Assembly: GCA_902497095.1 (NCBI GenBank)
Contig: CABVDD010000043.1
Coordinates: forward strand, 1 to 15,890
From: an uncultured Faecalicoccus sp.
Lineage (GTDB): Bacteria > Bacillota_I > Bacilli_A > Erysipelotrichales > Erysipelotrichaceae
DNA: 15,890 nucleotides
Reading direction: 5' to 3'
The notes beneath the pieces are model-generated. The model made no database searches. It had not been told where the DNA came from and saw nothing but the letters and a program-made list of their open reading frames with translations. The position numbers and the translations under genes are program-made. Positions 13,451 to 15,890 of this stretch are shown here, in pieces (position 1 is the stretch's first letter; the number at the start of each line of letters is the position of its first letter).

Positions 13451-14209
13451 TTAAATTATTTCAATATGATGTCCGTAAAGGGATTTGGTCTCTAATGATA
13501 TTTTGTTATCTGTAATTAGAATGTCTACATCCTCTAATGATGCAAAATTAGCGCTAGAGGATTGTCCAAATTTTGAACTATCAATTAGTGCTATTGATTT
13601 TTTAGCTTTTTGGATATTATTTGCTTTATGACTCACTTCTTGTAAATTATACTCTGAAAAACCGCCATTTAACGTAAGGCCGGTAGCGGAAAATATAAAG
13701 ATATCCAAATTAAATTTGTTAGAAAAATTAAAATTAAATTCATCAATAATTGTATTTGAATTGTTATGTAATATACCTGGTAGCACAATGACGGTAATTT
13801 TATCATTTTTTGATAAAAGTCGAGCAGTAGAAATACCGTTGGTTATAACGGTGAAGCGAAAATCTAGATTTACCATCGCTTTCGCTAAAACAAATGTTGT
13901 GGAGCTAGAATCTAAAAGTACGGTACACTTTTCTGTAATAAAACTAAGCGCTTTAGCCGCTATTTGCTCTTTCTCTTTTTCATGTTTAACAAGTCGTTTG
14001 GCATACAAGTCCAATGAATCTTCTTCAGATTTAACGCACAAACCTCCGTGGATTTTTTTTATTGAATTATCTGAAAGCAAAATTTGATTAAAATCTTTTC
14101 TAATAGTGGGATAAGTAACATTTAGTTTCGCGGCCATCTCTGCAATTGTTACTTTTTTTTCACTATATAGAGTGTTCTTAATTATACTGATTCTGTCTGA
14201 TGGTTGCAT
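13451..14209 (-). CDS. DeoR/GlpR-family transcriptional repressor of sugar use
   Basis: This 252-residue cytosolic regulator is full length for the family. The N-terminal winged helix-turn-helix is at 6-57 (VTIAEMAAKLNVTYPTIRKD, closing with KKIHGG). The effector domain resembles a phosphosugar isomerase: LLDSSSTT (98-105), VITNG (121-125), SATGLTLNGGFS (174-185) and DSSKFGQ (210-216). DeoR-family members typically respond to phosphorylated sugars made by the pathway they control. AGGAGG (14217-14222 on this strand) precedes the ATG. It is divergent from the aldolase-PTS operon across a 236-bp gap holding that operon's promoter, so it most likely represses that operon and perhaps itself. Candidate operators are the AAACAAAAAG repeats in the gap. 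The exact inducer is unknown; fructose-, galactitol- or tagatose-derived phosphates are candidates. Confidence 0.9.
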   Translation of the reverse strand: MQPSDRISIIKNTLYSEKKVTIAEMAAKLNVTYPTIRKDFNQILLSDNSIKKIHGGLCVKSEEDSLDLYAKRLVKHEKEKEQIAAKALSFITEKCTVLLDSSSTTFVLAKAMVNLDFRFTVITNGISTARLLSKNDKITVIVLPGILHNNSNTIIDEFNFNFSNKFNLDIFIFSATGLTLNGGFSEYNLQEVSHKANNIQKAKKSIALIDSSKFGQSSSANFASLEDVDILITDNKISLETKSLYGHHIEII

Positions 14210-14365
14210 GAATTATCCTCCTATTACAAATTCAATTTTAAATCTTTGAAAATTGTGATTCTATATCTAAGCCAAGTATAACATAAAGACAAAAGAGAAA
14301 CAAAAAGAAAATTAAAATAAATAAAGAGAAAATACAAAGAAAGAAAAATAAAAAGAAAATAATTA

Positions 14366-14393
14366 TTGACATGTTACTGAAAGCGCTTATAAT
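14366..14393 (+). promoter_or_regulatory. sigma-A-type promoter of the aldolase-PTS operon
   Basis: Perfect TTGACA (14366-14371) and TATAAT (14388-14393) with 16-bp spacing, 53 bases before the aldolase start. Confidence 0.9.
14378..14391 (+). promoter_or_regulatory. cre-like catabolite repression site
   Basis: TGAAAGCGCTTATA matches 13 of 14 positions of the cre consensus TGWAARCGYTWNCW and overlaps the promoter spacer and -10. CcpA bound here would block RNA polymerase when preferred sugars are present. Confidence 0.7.
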
Positions 14394-14445
14394 TGGTAGT
14401 GTAATAAAACAAAAAGAAACAAAAAGGAAAGGAAAGTGAAACATA

Positions 14446-15321
14446 ATGTTAATTACAGGGAAAGAAATGTTAGAGGTGGCAAAGAAGCATCATTTTGCAG
14501 TGCCAGCATTTAATGCAGGTAGCGGACAGTTATTACCAGCTATTATGGATGCTTGTAAAGAGGAAAAAGCACCATTTATTATGGCTATTCATCCAGATGA
14601 ATTAAGTTTTTTGAGAGATAGTTTTATTGGGCAGGTAATGGCAGAAATTAATGCAACTGAATTACCAGTAGCCTTACACTTAGATCATGGAGCTAATATT
14701 GATCAAGTTTTGCACGCAATTCAGTTAGGATTTTCTTCAGTTATGATTGATGGGTCCAGTTTACCGTTTGAAGAAAATGTAAAACAAACACAAGAGGTTG
14801 TGAAAATTGCTCATGCTGTTGGTGTTTCCGTTGAAGCTGAGTTAGGAACTATTGGTGATACTGGCAATAATGTTGAAGGTGGAGTATCTGAAATTATTTA
14901 TACAGATCCAGAAAAAGCTAAAGAATTTGTTGAACGTACTGGTGTTGATTCCTTAGCAGTAGCTATCGGAACAGCTCATGGATTATATCCAAAAAATATG
15001 AAGCCTAAATTACGATTAGATATTTTGAAAGAAATTACACAGGTAGTGGATGTACCACTAGTTTTGCATGGAGGAAGTAGTAATCCAGATGAAGAAATTT
15101 CTAAAGCAGTGGAAATAGGAGTTTCTAAAATTAACATTTCTTCAGATATTAAAATTTCTTTTACAGAAAAATTAAGAGAAATTTTAAATAATGGAAATAT
15201 GGAAATTCGTGAACCAAACGTTATTTTCCCTGATTGCATGGAAGCTGCTAAGAAAACAGCAATTGAAAAAATTAGATTATTTAAAACTAATGATACAGAA
15301 AAATATTATTTTGAACAATAA
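14446..15321 (+). CDS. class II ketose-bisphosphate aldolase (fructose/tagatose-bisphosphate type)
   Basis: This 291-residue cytosolic zinc enzyme cleaves a ketose 1,6-bisphosphate to dihydroxyacetone phosphate and glyceraldehyde 3-phosphate, or a close variant. Visible residues are HLDHG with catalytic Asp 80 and zinc ligand His 81, VEAELG with Glu 132, GTAHG with His 178, LHGGSS with His 208, and NISSDI further on. The length fits FbaA/GatY/KbaY. Whether it acts on fructose- or tagatose-bisphosphate is uncertain; its location with a DeoR regulator and a PTS EIIA favours an inducible catabolic aldolase rather than the glycolytic enzyme. A purine-rich GGAAAGG precedes the ATG. Promoter and cre-like site lie just upstream, and the EIIA gene follows after 13 bp with its own GAGGG. 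Confidence 0.92.
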   Translation: MLITGKEMLEVAKKHHFAVPAFNAGSGQLLPAIMDACKEEKAPFIMAIHPDELSFLRDSFIGQVMAEINATELPVALHLDHGANIDQVLHAIQLGFSSVMIDGSSLPFEENVKQTQEVVKIAHAVGVSVEAELGTIGDTGNNVEGGVSEIIYTDPEKAKEFVERTGVDSLAVAIGTAHGLYPKNMKPKLRLDILKEITQVVDVPLVLHGGSSNPDEEISKAVEIGVSKINISSDIKISFTEKLREILNNGNMEIREPNVIFPDCMEAAKKTAIEKIRLFKTNDTEKYYFEQ

Positions 15322-15334
15322 ATGAGGGTTATAT

Positions 15335-15790
15335 ATGGAAATAAAGGATATTATTGATACTAGGATCATGGGAGTCGATTTAGAAGGAAAAACAAAAGAT
15401 GATGCGATTGATGTGATGTCCCAGATTTTATTAGATGCAGGATATATTAATGATTTAAAAAGCTATAAAGATGACATTTATTATCGAGAAACACTTGGAA
15501 AAACAGGTATTGGAAACTATATTGCAATACCTCATGGTCTAAGTAAAAGTGTAGTAAAAAATGGAATTGCTATAGGAAAATTTAAAAATGAAATACCTTG
15601 GGAGTCCATCGATGGAAAAGGTGTACGAGTGATTTGTCTGTTTTCGGTTCAAGATGGTGATAACGCTGGGAATGAACATTTAAAAATGTTAGCTACAATA
15701 GCTGGAAAATTAGCTGATGAGGAAGTTGTTCAAGCGCTATTAGATGCTAAAAGTGTAGATGATATAGCAAACGCATTTTTGAAACATTAG
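15335..15790 (+). CDS. PTS EIIA domain protein, fructose/mannitol type
   Basis: This 151-residue cytosolic phosphotransferase-system component passes phosphate from HPr to a sugar-specific EIIB. The PTS_EIIA type 2 fold is recognised by YRETLGKTGIGNYIAIPHG, in which His 67 is the phosphorylation site, and by the C-terminal HLKMLATIAGKLADEEV. It is a stand-alone EIIA of normal length. GAGGG precedes the ATG, 13 bp after the aldolase stop, so it shares the aldolase promoter. The matching EIIB and EIIC should lie past the right edge. Sugar specificity cannot be told; fructose-like or hexitol substrates fit the aldolase and repressor. Confidence 0.92.
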   Translation: MEIKDIIDTRIMGVDLEGKTKDDAIDVMSQILLDAGYINDLKSYKDDIYYRETLGKTGIGNYIAIPHGLSKSVVKNGIAIGKFKNEIPWESIDGKGVRVICLFSVQDGDNAGNEHLKMLATIAGKLADEEVVQALLDAKSVDDIANAFLKH

Positions 15791-15890
15791 AATAAGTATC
15801 AATAATTATATATATGACATTAAAGAAAAGAGGATAAGTGTGAATAAAAATATGAAAAAAGAGCGACTTAAAAACAGAGGGTAAATATAT
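15791..15890 (+). other. spacer at the right edge, probably leading into the next PTS gene
   Basis: It is AT-rich. A GTG/ATG mini-frame at 15840-15884 encodes at most 14 residues and then stops, so it is not a convincing gene. AGAGGG near 15876-15881 could be the ribosome binding site of a gene starting just outside the window. Confidence 0.3.

Larger units (their letters stand above)
14298..14430 (+). promoter_or_regulatory. AAACAAAAAG repeats flanking the aldolase promoter, candidate DeoR-type operators
   Basis: AAACAAAAAGAAA occurs at 14298-14310 and again at 14407-14419, overlapping a third, similar copy at 14417-14430. One lies upstream and two lie downstream of the promoter, about 109 bp apart, an arrangement suited to repression by looping. 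The region is generally purine-rich, so chance repetition is possible. Confidence 0.35.

Noticed and set aside
13716..14087. Plus-strand open frame of 123 codons.
   Set aside because: It lies entirely opposite the well-supported DeoR-family gene and has no RBS or recognisable motif.
14285..14360. Possible short tandem repeat or CRISPR-like array in A/G-rich DNA.
   Set aside because: There are no regular repeat and spacer units, only low-complexity purine runs; no CRISPR array is visible in the window.
14238..14444. Minus-strand frame encoding a Phe/Leu-rich, membrane-like peptide.
   Set aside because: It is an artefact of the purine-rich intergenic region that holds the aldolase promoter and repeats, with no family resemblance.
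14976..15239. Minus-strand open frame inside the aldolase gene.
   Set aside because: It is a shadow of the conserved aldolase coding strand.

Overview
This is low-GC DNA with strong AGGAGG-type ribosome binding sites, a TTGACA/TATAAT promoter with an overlapping cre-like site, ISL3 and IS1634-type transposase debris, a RhuM-Fic relic and fragments typical of Firmicutes conjugative elements. Together these suggest a gut Bacillota chromosome, possibly an Erysipelotrichia-like or clostridial lineage. The genus cannot be fixed from the sequence alone.

Layout. (1) 1-1105: a RelA/SpoT-type nucleotidyltransferase gene overlapping a small DUF6718-like gene, closed by a good terminator. (2) 1175-2740: wreckage of mobile DNA. 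It holds the N-terminal piece of a large conjugative-element helicase/methyltransferase-type protein with two amber stops, a multiply frameshifted IS1634-type transposase, and the 5' end of an ISL3-type element with duplicated terminal motifs. (3) 2901-3710: an unidentified two-helix membrane protein. (4) 3967-9438: the most interesting part, a tight four-gene operon. It encodes a PLD-nuclease/SF2 helicase/DUF3427 protein, a MutT-like Nudix hydrolase, a DCTPP1-like MazG-fold nucleotide pyrophosphohydrolase, and a PD-(D/E)XK nuclease fused to a DUF2075 (Schlafen group 3) helicase. (5) 9439-13318: decayed accessory DNA. It holds a structured or inverted-repeat segment, two copies of a ~200-bp direct repeat (10115-10315 and 13120-13318), an internally deleted ISL3 element, a point-mutated RhuM-Fic gene, and a DUF4314/coiled-coil pair from a conjugative element. 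(6) 13451-15790: a sugar-utilisation locus with a DeoR-family repressor divergent from a class II ketose-bisphosphate aldolase and a fructose/mannitol-type PTS EIIA. The rest of that PTS presumably lies beyond the right edge.

How the parts work together. The operon at 3967-9438 pairs two nuclease-helicases with two enzymes that cleave (deoxy)nucleoside triphosphates, and it sits inside mobile-element debris. This is the profile expected of an anti-phage or anti-plasmid defence module. I do not recall a named, experimentally described system with exactly this composition, so defence is an inference from domains and context. The DeoR repressor, aldolase and EIIA form an ordinary inducible, catabolite-controlled carbohydrate operon.
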